From Populus alba (lineage: Eukaryota; Streptophyta; Magnoliopsida; Malpighiales; Salicaceae), in assembly GCF_005239225.2 (NCBI RefSeq), contig NC_133287.1, positions 7,173,493-7,237,492 on the forward strand: DNA of 64,000 nucleotides, read 5' to 3'. The notes under the pieces were generated by a model, which made no database searches, was not told where the DNA came from, and was given only the letters and a program-made list of their open reading frames with translations. Positions 11,777 through 24,640 of this stretch are shown here, piece by piece. Positions within the stretch are counted from its first letter, which is position 1. Each line of letters opens with the position of its first letter. The translations under genes were made by a program, and so were the position numbers.

Positions 11777-14700
11777 CTAATTCCTTTTGAGCCTCCATTG
11801 TTTTCTGATCACAGTCAGCATAAAACTAATGTTAGATGCTATTTCCTGCAAAAATTTTTTCTGTGTTTCAAAAATATTTTTCAAAATGTTTAATTTTATT
11901 TTATTAATTTTAAATTAATATGTTTTTAGTGTTTTCAAATCATTTTGATGTGCTAATATTAAAAATAATTTTTTTAAAAATAAAAAAAATATCATTGTCA
12001 TGTATTTTGACTTAAAAAGTTATTTGAAAAGCAACCGCAATCATTCTATTAAAATAGATAAAATCTAAGGTGGCACCAGCTAGAACTATAGCATACCTAG
12101 CAGCTTTACCCGTTGTGCTTGGTTCAATATCTAGACAGATTGACGCAAGTGATTTAGGCAGCTGCACGGCATCGGCTTCGCCGCCGCTGCCCTGACGATC
12201 ACTAGACGAGTCCACTGTCCATCTCATTGGAACAACCAAATTCCTGCAGCAGAAATGGAAAAGTGATAAGCAACATTTTGAATCCTGAGAAGGAAAAATA
12301 TCTTGAAATCCTTGCAGTTAACTTACCCCTCCATGCATTTGTATAAGCAGCGATTCATCTGCTCCTCCGTGTAATTCCGAAAAAAGGTGTCGAGACGCGA
12401 TGCTAGTTTTGGTATATCAGATGATGGTAAAATATCCCAAACCTTCAAAACTTGAATGCAGAATGAGTTTTCCTGCAGAATGTCCACAGTCCAGATCATA
12501 TTTAGCTGTCCACTAACATTATACTGCTCTATCAGTGGAGAAGAAATGCCATTGTGAACCACTTGGCTTCTCTTCTTGCGAGATTGATGCTGACGCCAAC
12601 CATTTGAAAGCTTGGCTAATAGGGAAAGCACTTCCTTACAGATTCTGACATTTCTGATTCTCGCCACGGATCTCCGAAAATCATCACTGAAAAAAACCTG
12701 TATTAAAGTGAAGGTAACAGCTAATTAATACTTGGCACCGGACCATGACATTACTGCGGGCTAAGAAGCAGTATATCTGTTCCATTCCATGGATCAGCAG
12801 AGCAGCAACTATTGAATATTCTGTTAATATTTCTTAAAAAATATTCAAGACTTGCTAAGAACCAGTAAGCTTACCATCCATCTTGCATTCCGGAACAATG
12901 GGGAGTGAGGTTGTAGTAGAACATCAAGTCGGCCATGCTCGATCAAGCTTTCTGTAATAGCCTGAGCCAAACTCTCATCCTCTTCAGCGTTATAGAAGCA
13001 TCGCCGATGCTTCGCATCGTTGACTATCTTCTTCCAAATAGAGCCGCTCTTAACTAAAGTTGCTTCATTTCCTAAAATCCAGAGGCAAAACCTCCACACC
13101 AGAAAATATACAAGTTCAAATAGGAATGGAGAGGGGAAAAAAAAAAAAAAAAAAAAGGAAACGAAACTTTTGAGCTGCTGATGTTTTCTGGATTCTAATT
13201 TAGTACCTTGCACGAGTCAGCGCCACATTTGCTCGTTGAGGATTCGAAACAAAACCCACCGATCCGTTCTCATTGCTTCGAACAGTAGAGATAATTATCA
13301 GATCCTCCTCTCCTCCCTGAAAACCATCAACCGTGCCAACACTTACAGAAAAGGCACTGTCAGGGTCTGAAATGAATTTCCCAATCTTCTCTTGAATTGC
13401 ATGAACTTGAGCCAGGTATGGTGATATGATACCTATGCTAATCTTCTTCCCAGTGCCATTAATATCTGTAACATCAAAAGGAAGTCAAAAGAATTCTGTA
13501 AATCAATAGATACATTAGAAACATCTGATATATCTAAATAGAACCTTTGAAAAGTCTCCCAACTATATCAGCAGCAGCAGCAGCCTCGACTGTATTTTTG
13601 AAACTCTGTCTCTCGACAAATTCCTCTTTTCCATGGGCTATATTTATGAAAGAGTAGGGTTCAAACATGTCTCCTTGCAGGAACCGTCTCCTGTAGCCAG
13701 TTTCTTTGACGTTCTGCCCATCCAAAACCTGGCTTCCGTAGAACTCTGTATTCGGAAATAAGCTTATTGATGGATGCATTCGATATTGAATGTTTAGAAG
13801 ATGGCTCTTGCATCCCAGCTTTACGAGCCTCTCAAACAAGCTTCTACCAAAACCAGCCTTCTCAGAAATCTAATAGTGGTGCACTTTAAACATGTTATGG
13901 TATGAAAAAGTAAAAGGTTTTGATGGCATCAAAAGATAGAGGAAGAGAACCATTCAGGAAAATCCAAACCTTGCTATTAACGATGGCAGGCAGTTGCCGT
14001 TCATCTCCTATGAGAATAGCATGGTGAAGGCCGGAGAGCTGTAAGGGGATGGTTGATTCACATTCTTTGAGCTGAGCAGCTTCGTCGATCACCAAGCAAT
14101 GCAGAGGTGTCATTCTTATACTATGCAGCCTGGCAGAGCTTGACACGGTACAGAAAAGCAGGCATGCATTTGATAAGCAGAACTTCTCAATAGCATTTTT
14201 ATCAGCAAATTCTGGAACCTGAAATTTTAGAGAAAGTAAGCGTAGAGTATTGAGGCACTCCCTTTTTTCATTTCTCGACTTTATACGATTTTGAAGTTTT
14301 CTTTGTTCATCTTCATTGGCAGCACTGAGACTAAGCAACAAGGTTTCAAGTGATGTCATCAAATCAAGAGCTCTGGTCATGATCCTCATCACTTCTAATG
14401 AAATCAAAGTAGTCGGTAAGTGTGTATACAAATTCACAATGCAGAACTTTAATTCCTTTCCGGAGGAATTAAATCTTTTCCATACGAATCGCTCACTAGT
14501 CAAAAGTCCTTCCTTTCCCATGTTATCCTGCAGGTACAAATGGTATTGCGCTTCAGAGTCTTCAAGTAAACTTATCAATGAAGCTAAACTGTGTTTCCAG
14601 CCAGTTGATGGATCAAAGCTCTTCTCAAGTATATCAGCACGATGATCAAGAAATACATGAAGAAGGTCATTCTGATCACCATCAACCTTCATTCGCTCCT

Positions 14701-16346
14701 GATTCCCAAACAGAATTATGTCTCCCATGCCATAAGTTTCATATCCAACTACATCGGCAACTGTACTCACGACACGAGCTGCAACTTCTACCACTGCAAT
14801 GTTAGTTGGAGCACATACAAGTGTTCTGCATTTCATTCTTAATAGTGAGTGTAATAAGCAACTAGCTGTCTTTGTTTTTCCAGTTCCTGGAGGACCCTGT
14901 ACTAATTTGACAGAATAATGATGACAGCATCTGGCTGTGTCAATACAGCTTAAAACCGCAGCTTCTTGCGAGCTGTTTAAATTAAGAGACTGTAATATAT
15001 CCCTTATCCTGGCAGAGGCAGCATCACTATTTTTACTAGAAGAGCAGATACTACAATTTCCACCATCCTGCATGAGATCGGATATAAATGCAGTCAAGCT
15101 CAATATAGAAATGAATACAACAAACAGATTTTCAATCTTCAAAGCTGGGATTGAAAAAATAAGATGCTGAATCAAGAAACCAGAATCATTGTTCTTCTTA
15201 CATTGAAGTTATTTTGCAGCACTTTCTTAATAATGTTCAAGTTCCTCCCTTCGAGTTCCAAGTTCAACGATCTCCATATACGCAAATTTGTCGTCAGATT
15301 TATCAAATGAACAGCAAAGAGCGTTCCCTTCTTCAAGCCTTCTTCATCCACTATGGGCTTCGAAGACAGAATCGAGGGTGTCAAACGATTTCCCCCTTTC
15401 ACGGAATGAACGAAAGCAACATGATAGGATTGCTGGGTCTTCCTTAAATCATCAATGCACTTCAGTTGCACATTTGTCAGGGCTATAAGATCCCCAATCC
15501 AAGGCACATATCCATCTCTGGTTTCTTCCACCGAAATTTCGTAAAACAAGTCTTTAGGTGGCTTATAATCCTTGGATTTTCTAACACGCAGTATTCTACA
15601 AGTTGGTGCTTCTGCCAGTGATTCTGTACTTGAAAGCAAATCAGCATGTGTTTCCACATGTAGGGGTGGAATGAATGCTTTCATGTAATGAGCTGTTGAC
15701 TTGAAAGAGTTTGGGATCTTCTCCACCTAATAGGGGACAATGTCAGAGTTCAGAATCATTCTCATGCTTGTGATCTGGCTAGCAGGAAATCTTGGTATGA
15801 ATTCTCAAGAGCTTAATTTGCCGAACATTTGAAGAAAAACTAACTGGTTTTGACAGAAATTTAAATCCAAAAGCTCTTAAAAGAACATAATGTTAGAAAA
15901 TTTGTTCCAAGGGCCAAATTAAAATGGTTAAACTTAATTTAGTTAAGACTTTATTGGAAATTTTTTAAAAACATCAATTCATCTCCACCAAAAAGATAAG
16001 TAATAAAACATCAATGACAAATAATTAATCATTAACAACAATAAATTTTCAATTTAATAAAAGAAGTTGAAAGAAGAGTATTTCACATAGGTTCTCAAAC
16101 TCTTCTGCATCTTAGTTTTTCAACTTATTCTATTTAGTTTCAAGCTATATTTTCCTTCTAAAAAAAACTATGAAGAACATGGAATAAGATTATGATTTTC
16201 CAAGAGAATGTTATTGCAAATTAACAAACCTGGTCTTTGTAAAGATCCTCATTGAGCACATCTTCAACAGACCAAGAAAACACTGAATCTAGTAACCCTC
16301 TACCCTTGACCTTTTCCCACTTCACACGATCAATTCTCTTGTCCAT
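11777..16346 (-). CDS. SF1B UPF1/SEN1-like helicase, gene A of the array
   Basis: Predicted nucleic-acid helicase of the plant family annotated as SEN1/MAGATAMA3-like ('tRNA-splicing endonuclease positive effector-related'); substrate unknown. Exons on the minus strand: 16346-16230, 15726-15202, 15067-13970, 13869-13545, 13465-13207, 13091-12875, 12697-12327, 12243-12097, 11804-11777, giving 1028 residues. Motifs: LNSSQ (Q motif), GPPGTGKT (about 272-279), [11 protein letters not shown] (Ia), DEAAQ (about 542-546), GDERQLPA (III), [11 protein letters not shown] (IV), [10 protein letters not shown] (V), NVALTRAR (VI). All catalytic motifs look intact. Exon 3 is about 95 codons shorter than in genes B, C and D because a Lys/Glu-rich insert is absent. 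The last exon (only KQWRLKRN then stop) is inferred from a splice donor shared with B and C. A MITE-like repeat lies in that intron. If the intron is not spliced, the protein reads on to a stop at 12012-12014. Confidence 0.85.
11830..12053. mobile_element. MITE-like AT-rich element in the last intron of gene A
   Basis: The right end reads 'gaaaagcaaccgcaatcatt', and the interior is nearly all A and T. The same right-end and interior pattern occurs at about 52030-52222, 58178-58366 and 63425-63652. No coding capacity. Ends are approximate and I could not prove a target-site duplication. Confidence 0.5.
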
Positions 16347-17449
16347 TGCTTTCCTGTTACATGTTCATCGGCTTCTCAAAAAACACAACAACGTTATGGT
16401 TATTATGAGTTGCAAGATGAAGCACCTATACCGTAGCAAACCCAGAACAGTTAATGTCTTGAGCACTTCTGCTAGTGAAAGAAAAGTATATGCCGTGCTT
16501 TTCCTTGGAAACAAAGAAAAGCTTGAAACCTTTAAAATTTATTCCTTCCAATGTCTTTCTTCCTCGTATATGGTCTTGCCAGGGATACAGAGAAAGGAAT
16601 AACTTTGGGTAAATTTCATTGGTATCCCAGTAGATTCACAAATGCTCCATACCTATCCCTGTAGTTCAGAATTCCTAGCATAATCTCTGTCGTTTAAAGT
16701 TTTTCTTACTCAAACAAGATTCTTTCAAGCAATATTCCTTCTCCCTTCTCTTTAATTTTTGTTCTATATTTATATGGTTTGTGCGCCAAGCAATATTCCT
16801 TTGAATTTGTTTAGTTTGTCAAAGTGATCCCTCACTCCATAAGGCCCGGTTCCAACATTTTGTTAGCCATTTAATTATCGGTGGTAAAATTGAAACATTT
16901 TAGAAACTATAAGATTAATGTTGGAAAAGCTATCGAGGCAAAAATATAGAAGAATTTTGATGTAGTTTTGAAATATATATATGTCAACGGATTTTAACTA
17001 GATAGGGAGACAACTTCTCTGTTATTTTATACGAAACTTGTCCTGAGTTTAACAACCCTATTTAGAAGATGATAGTCATCTCATTTTTTATTCCCACTAT
17101 ATATCTCTCCTCTTTAGCTCATCTAAAATAAAAATATTAACATTGAATTAATGCCTGAAACTGGAAAGGAAAAATATTTTCATTAATTTTTACAACCCTT
17201 TTGCAACATAATTAGACTTAGCATAGGTTGACATAGTTAAACAAATATATAGCTATGCAACAAGTAGGGAGCACTTCATTCTTCAGCCAGACAGCTGCAA
17301 CTTCCATTCAAGACCTTGTAGAGCAACCTGAGGATTCAAATTGTCATCTTAATTTTTGTTTTCACACATTAGAGCAAGAGAGATTATTCTAAAAATATTT
17401 GAACAAGAGTACTTAAGATGTTCTTACCACATTAATTATTATTTGGCCT
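16347..17449. other. Spacer between helicase genes A and B
   Basis: 16350-16760 is the upstream region of gene A and has a degraded counterpart at 26830-27400. 17060-17449 is the 3' flank of gene B and is repeated at 29600-29991 next to gene C. No further gene is seen. Confidence 0.6.
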
Positions 17450-20400
17450 TCACCACCTAGGTTTTGATCCCCTTGTTCCACTGCTAAATCCATCTTTCTT
17501 AGACCTCCAGGGCTGTCTGATACTCATGAATATCATACAAGAATTGGTGATTCGAAGAATACTACTGATAGAGTGGTAGGTCGAAGCTAAGACAACATAA
17601 AATTTGACCTTTCTATTGTGAAACAAATTGTTCAGAGTTTTAGTATTGCATACCTACTGGTTGCTGCTGGTGCTTCTGATTCATCCCTGATAACAAGTGA
17701 AGCTAATGGTTGTGACAGCAGTTGTGCAGGATCGATTTCAGGATTACTACTCTCGAGAGCGGCACCGGAACTTATTGACCATCTCATTGGAACAACCAAA
17801 TCCCTGACAATTTATAAATGACAAAGTATCCATAAACATCCATTTCAATGCACAGAAAGGAGGGAGGAGGGAGGTAACAGGTTTGAGACCTGCCCTTATT
17901 CCTCAAAACAGGAAAAAGAACACGCATGTTTAACAATGGCTTCCTAATGCTGAAGCCAACTCAAGCTACTGCTGCTGTACAACTCCCACTCTATAATATC
18001 TGAAGAAGGAAAATAGAAAGATGCATACCCTTCTGTGCATTTGTGTCTGCAGCGGTTCATCTTATTCACTGTGTAATTTCCAACGACAGCATCGAGGCTC
18101 CTTGCTAGTTTCGGTAAATCATGTAATGATAAAACATCCCAAACCTTAAGAATTTGAGTGTCGTTTTTGTTTTCCTTGATTATATCCACTGTCCAAATGA
18201 GACTGAGCTGGTCGTTGACTCTGTAATTTTCTAACAGTTCAGAAGAATTTCCGTGTAGGACAATGATGTTTCTCTCTTCAGGAGATTGACGCCAGCCACT
18301 TGAAAGCTTTGCCAACAAAGAAATAACTTCCTGACGAGCCTCATTTCCCACTTTCATAATAGATTTCCGAAAGTTGTCACTGAAGCAAAACTTCAATGGA
18401 AAAAAGGTTGATGTGAGAAGTCCACTGAGTAGCATTCAGCTTCAGACATAAGAGTAAGAATTAAGAAAATTGTGCAGCAAGAAAAATCAGCATACATACC
18501 TTCCATCTTGCATTTCTGAACAATAGAAAATTGGCATTCAACAAATCATCAAGTTGGTCCAACTCTAACAAGGCATCCATTATTGCCTTGGACAAGCTTT
18601 TATCCTCATCAGCATTGTAGAAACACCCTCGTTCCTTCGCGTCATTAACCAATTTCTTCCAAATAGAGTCGCTGTTGACAAGAGTTGCTCCATTTCCCAG
18701 TATCCAGAGGCAGTACCTTAATTAGACATAGCATCGCAAAATTTTATTCAAAATCACCGATACACATGTACTTACACATGAACCTGCCTATACTTGCTCG
18801 AACTGTTGTCTAACTTAAAGTGTTTGGAAAAAATACCTTGCACGGGTCAGCGCAACATTTGCCCTTTGGCGATTGGAAAGAAAACCCACTGATCCACTTG
18901 GATTGCATCTGACTGTAGAGATAATGATGACATCCTCCTCGCTGCCTTGAAATCCATCGACAGACCGAACATTTACAGCAAAGTCACTAAATGTACTGTA
19001 AGTATTTCCAATTTTTTGTTGAATTGCATACACTTGAGCATTGTATGGTGATATGACTCCTATGCTCATCCTCTTTCTTGCCCTTTTAAATTCTGCAAGA
19101 GAAAGAAAAGGAAAGCTTTAGCTTTCAAACTTGCATGCCAATCAAAAGTAAAACCAATAGCAATGTCATATATTTGATTTCCCTAACAGCGTTTCTTAAA
19201 TAACAAAAAATCTAATAGCTTCTGATATGACTCAAATGCATACCTTTAAAAAGGTTTGCAACTATTTCTGAAACTACAGCAACCTCAACCAAATTTTTCT
19301 TGCTGCGGCCGTCATTGGATTGCTCTTTCCCATTGGCTACATTAATAAATGAGTAAGGGCCATACATATTGCCTTGAAGGAATTGTTTCTGATAGTTTCT
19401 TTCTTTGACATGTGAAGCATCCTGAATTAGCATATCATAGAACTCTTTATTTGGGAATAAGCTTATAGATGGGTGCATCCTGTACTGCGTATTCAGAAGG
19501 TGTTTCTCGTGTTCCAGTATTACCAATCTCTCAAACAAACTCCTCCCGAACTCAGCTTCCTCGGAAATCTGATGAAGGTGTGTGACAGAAGAAACATTAG
19601 AACTTATGAATAACCTAGTAAATGGGTCGCGAGAAAGATAAACTTTATCACCTTGCTTTGAACCATGGCAGGAAGTTGGCGCTCGTCACCTATAAGAATG
19701 GCATGGCGAAGACCAGAAAGTTGCAATGGAATAGTCGACTCACATTCTTTAAGCTGGGCAGCTTCATCAATAACCAACAATTTTATCGGTGTCACTCCTT
19801 CTGTGTGCAACTTGGCAGAGCTTGAAGCAGTACAGAAAACCAGACACGCATTTCCCAAGCAAAAGTATCTGGCTGCCCTATTATCAAAAAAATTGGGAAC
19901 TTCAAATACTCGAGGAAGTGATTTCAGTGTCTGAATACAATCGTTTCTCATAAAGGATAACCGGGAAAATTGACCAGCGCTGCTTCCTTCATTTTCAAAA
20001 TCGTTGAGGACTTGTTTTAAACCTTCATCTCCAACACCAACACTATACAACAAGGGTTTGAGGCAGCTGAGTGAATCAACAGCTCTGGTCATGCTCTTCA
20101 CCACTTCCAATGAAATGATAGATGTTGGCAAGTGCCTATTTAAACCTGCAATTAAAATATCCAACTTGGCACTAAAGAATTTGAACCATACCTTTACGAA
20201 TTCCTCGAAAGAGAGAATATCTTCCTTCTTTACCTTTCCATCTTTATATTCCTTTTCCTCACACTTTGTAAGATTCTCTTGATGAGAAAAAACCTTTTGT
20301 TTTTGTTTTTGTTTTCGTTTTTTCTTTTTCATGTCATCTTTCAAGGCCTGAAGAAGAACTCTGTTCCTGCCCTTTTTGTTTTGATCGTTGACCACTTCAT

Positions 20401-22300
20401 CTTTCTCTTTCTTGTTGTTTATCTCTTCAAGTTCAAGCATTTCATCTTCCTGTTCCTCTCTCTCTCCCTCCTCATTTTTTTTCTCCATATTTTCCGAGTA
20501 CCGGCGGTACTGATTCTCAGGATCTTCAAGCAAATTTATCAATGAGTCTACAGTGTGCTTCCACCCAGTCGACGGGCTAAAGCAATAATCAAGTACTTTA
20601 ACACGATGGCCAAGAAATATATCTTCAAGATCATCATTCTCAGAGATCTTCATTCGCTTCCCATTCCCAAATAGAATTATATCTCCAAGTCCATAAGTGT
20701 CATCTTCACGAGAGTCTGTAACTAGCCTTAGGAGTCTCGATGTTACTTCCAACACAGCAATATTGGTTGGAGCACATGTAAGGGTCCTGCACTTCAATTT
20801 AAGGAGAGAGAGCAATAATAAACCAATCATCTTTGTTTTGCCAGTCCCCGGAGGGCCCCAAATTAGTTTGACAGTACTTTGATGTTGGCATTCACTCAGA
20901 CCAATGCAGCTTACAATTGCATCTTGCTGTGAGTCATTTAAATTGGAAGAGTTGATTATGGTTTCTTCCATACCAGAAAGTGTAGCACTTCTATTCACTT
21001 CAGATAAGCAGTGAGTGCAATCTTGGTCATCCTGCAGGAGCAGACACAACATCTTTCAGCTAGGCAAGTGAATGGTTAGAATATAGCTAAAATTTCCACA
21101 TATCAGGAAAAATTAAATGAACCCCCCTTCTTACAGCTGAGCTAGTATGAAGCACATTCTGGACAATGTTCATGTTCCCTCCTTCCAGCTCTGAGTTCAA
21201 TGATCTCCATATACGAATATTTGTCATCATGTTCACTAGGTAAACAACGAAGACAGCTTTCATGTTCTTTCGCCTTCCTTTTCCAGCAATGAGAGACTCC
21301 TTTTTATTTTCCTGGTCTTCTATTTCAAATTCAATGGGTTTGGATGTGAGAGTTGACAAAATTACATATTTATCGTTGTCATCTCGCCATTCAGATAGCC
21401 TATGAGCATATGCAAGAAGATAGTTAAACCCAGGCCTGTTCAAGTCATCAATGTCTTTCGGTCTTACATCTGTCAAAGCAAGGAGATCTCCAACGTCAGG
21501 CTCATATATTTCTTTCCCATTGGCTTTGTTTCTCATTTTTTTAAACCAGAAGTTATAAAACAAGTCTTCCGGAGGCTTATTCTTTTTATCCATTCCCACT
21601 GAAAAGATTTCTCTTGTAGGTGCTTGGGAGATCATTATCATGTTTGAGCATAAGTCTGCACGAGTTTCCTCGATTAGTGCGGGAATGAATGACTTCATGT
21701 AATGTGTTGTTGACATGAACGTCTCTGGTATCTTCTTCACCTGTTGATGAACAATAATTATTGCCATAGACATCAAATGCAAGAAAAGGGAGAGGGGAAA
21801 AAGAGAGCATATTCACAGGAACAAGAAATAATCGAGCATTCTTGCAATTGTACATAATTGTCAACTATTCTCAAGTCATTTCTCAAAATTATAAAAGATA
21901 CAAGTAGTCACTGCTATAATTTTGGTCCCAAGTTAGAAACAAAATGTTATGCCTTACATGCTTAACTTATTGATCCCAAGTTAGATAACCTTGTTGCAGC
22001 AAAATCATAAGGTCATAAAAGGAGAAGTCTCTAAATGATCTCACTTTAATCAAGTTGCCAAATTTAATCAAGAAAAATAAAGCTTAAGCAGGCTTTCCTC
22101 CCCACTAAACAACCAGAGAAACAGACCATATAAAAAATTAAAAATCTGAAGTGCATCATACACATAAACATGAGCAGAATGGCATGCATGCAAACCTGGT
22201 TTCTGTAAAGATCTTTGTTAAGTACATGCCCGATAGACCAAGAGAACACCAAATCTACCAAGCTTCTACCAGCAACTAATTCTTCTTCAGTTTTCTCCAT
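17450..22300 (-). CDS. SF1B UPF1/SEN1-like helicase, gene B of the array
   Basis: Closest relative of gene C. Exons on the minus strand: 22300-22196, 21740-21135, 21031-19652, 19568-19244, 19092-18837, 18716-18500, 18390-18029, 17803-17654, 17522-17450, giving 1157 residues. Residues 1-237 are a family-specific N-terminal region ([27 protein letters not shown]). Helicase motifs: GPPGTGKT about 296-303, DEAAQ 659-663, QYRMHP 725-730, VDGFQG 850-855, NVALTRAR 884-891. A roughly 95-residue charged, Lys/Glu-rich, probably disordered or coiled-coil insert lies between motifs Ia and II. The C-terminal tail is basic ([10 protein letters not shown]) and stops at a TGA where gene C has CGA, so it is six residues shorter than C. 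All catalytic motifs are intact, so it is probably functional; the substrate is not known. Confidence 0.9.
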
Positions 22301-22845
22301 CGTTTCACCTCTCTAGTAAGCGTCCGTACGTAAAATCAGTTGACGAAGCCGATAGTAAGGAAACAAAATAAAAACTCTTGAACTTACAAAGAAACAATGA
22401 AAAAATGGGGCAGGTTACAGAAGACTGAGATGGAAAGAACACACTGACTACAAGTCAATCAAAAGTAAATTAAAGCAAGCAATGTATCGAGAGTCTTAGT
22501 CCCTACGGAAACTACAGTCTCTTGTTTTCTTGTTCATTGTTTTACGTACCCTACAGATATAGAGCAAGCATTGCTTTTTCTTTCAAGCGTACTTTAAAGC
22601 AAAACTAAGCATCAATTAAAGTAAGGGATAGCATATGAAAAGAGAGAGGAATCTTTCATACGAGGAGGCCAAAGGACTTTTCCTGGTTATAAAGCAGAGA
22701 GACTCCATATTCCTACGTATTCTCCTTTACTGTGACATTACCGATTCACAAATGTCGATTATTGAGTAGAGGAAAGGACACAAATGCATTCGTGCAAGAC
22801 GATGATGTTTTACATTTCTGCCCCTTGCTCTTTCCTCGAGTTCAG
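22301..22845 (-). promoter_or_regulatory. Upstream region of helicase gene B, shared with gene C
   Basis: 22620-22840 matches 35085-35325 upstream of gene C closely. It includes a minus-strand TATA-like 'tttataa' (rc of 22687-22693) inside the shared phrase 'cctggttataaa'. Conservation in both units fits a promoter, but recent duplication alone would also explain it. The ATG is about 390 bases away, so a long leader or a leader intron would be needed. Confidence 0.35.
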
Positions 22846-24640
22846 ATCATCTTGTTGTCGCCGTCGTCGTCCACTTTCATCCCTCTAACATGGATACGAA
22901 TTAGATAAAGCTAGCAGAAACGTCATTCCTAAAACACCCTTGTTCGTGACAAAGCCACTATTGATCGTTAATGACGTGTTCTACGCCAAACCCATACTCC
23001 TCCCTTTTAGACTCTCTACCTCCTTCGCCTTCTCTACTTTCTCTTGTTCCATATTCTCCTTCTCCATAAATTTGTGCAAAAACAACTTATTTTTTACCCT
23101 TTCAACAATATCTTCTCCTTTCCAGGAATTATACTCTGTGTTTTCTTTTTATACTGAAAGTACATCACCGAATCCTGTTCTGCACATTGTTCTTCTCAGC
23201 CCAACAGTATATGTGACTCCCAACCTGGATTTCAGGCCATGACCAGCAAAACCACGAGGGTATTTTACATACGACTAAACCTCGGAACCTACATTTTATA
23301 TAACATATATATAAAACTTTAAAATTTCTCATCTTTAAATAAAAACAAAACAAAACTTCATAATACTTATTGCATTAAATAAAATTCAATATTTAAAATA
23401 AAAATCCAAACTTTAATAAAAAAACAACTTATAGTGCTCTCTTGCAGTTAACACATAAAACCCTAAAGAAACTGATAATCAACTCAGGCATTAATGTATT
23501 AAGTAATTAATGTTGTAATGGTATCATGTCAGATATTAGACTAAGTCATAGGCTTGCGTTTCGATAACAGATCTGCGGCTCTGATAATTATGGAGGATCA
23601 GTGTCGGCTTTGCCACAGATTGATGCCTCTTACCAACTAGATTTAGACTGTTGTAATCAATAACATATATAGATATTCAATCAGCATAATTTAAATACAA
23701 ATTCAAGAAACTAATAAAAACTCGGAAAATAAATCAATATATATATAGACATTTAAGAATGTTATTTGTACTCATTATATAATTAACATACATAAATTAT
23801 TTGTATTATATACATATTAAAAACTTATTCTACTCACCTAGAAATATAGAAGTGAATGAATATTAAATGAAAGACTGAAAATCATATTAAAGATTATTAG
23901 GAATATGTACAATAAATATACAGAATATACTTAAAAAAAACAACTTAAAACAACACAAATATAATACTACAATGCATAAAATTAAAAAAAAAAAAAAAAA
24001 GTTTAATCTCTTAAGTTTAGAGACTAAAACGAGATTTTTTTGAAAATCAGGGATAAAAACATAATTTTAACAAAATTTAGATGACCAAGATGTAAAAGTC
24101 ATAAATAATAACCATATGAAATTTCACCAATAATCCATCCTTAATTCTATCCAAAATCTCAATTTAATTTACATGGATCAAATTGTAATTTTTTCAAAGT
24201 TCAAGAACTAAACTATAAATTTCCAAAATTAAAGGACCAAACTAAACCTTTGTCATCTTCAAACTTAAACCCATATTTTTCCATAAATTTGCTACTGGTC
24301 TACCATGTCCCATAACCCATCTTCAACAATCAAACCAATCTTACATCAAAATCCATTATTTCTAACTAAAATCTTTTAAAATCAACTAGTTAAACACTTC
24401 TCCATAATAATTAATCCATCACTTAAACTCAAAAGCACAAACTTCAAATCCATGTCAATACTTGGCTAATAACTATTGTTACACGAAAACTTCACTGATG
24501 ACAAAAATTCACTCCATCCAACCCCAAAATTAATTACACAAGCTCACAACATATCTTTCAAAAAAAATTTAATCCTTTAAGACTGCCTATTGGTATGAGA
24601 ATAAATCGTAGTGCTCACGGTGGATTTTTCAAACTCTTCT
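22846..24640. other. AT-rich spacer with repeat DNA
   Basis: No gene recognised. 22960-23240 holds a Lys/Glu-rich reading on the minus strand that could be a fragment of transposon-derived coding sequence, but no domain is visible. 24000-24560 has phrases such as 'aaaggaccaaactaaa', typical of decayed retroelement DNA. Confidence 0.4.

Noticed and set aside
12012..12096. Extension of gene A ([14 protein letters not shown]) as the true C-terminus
   Set aside because: It begins exactly at a splice donor conserved in genes B and C and reads into a MITE-like repeat; kept only as an alternative.
14316..14645. + strand ORFs inside the helicase exons, such as this one and 32180-32407
   Set aside because: They are antisense shadows of conserved helicase coding sequence.
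22940..23242. 100-codon ORF upstream of gene B
   Set aside because: Ser/Phe-rich reading opposite a Lys/Glu-rich strand, no domain; possibly transposon debris.
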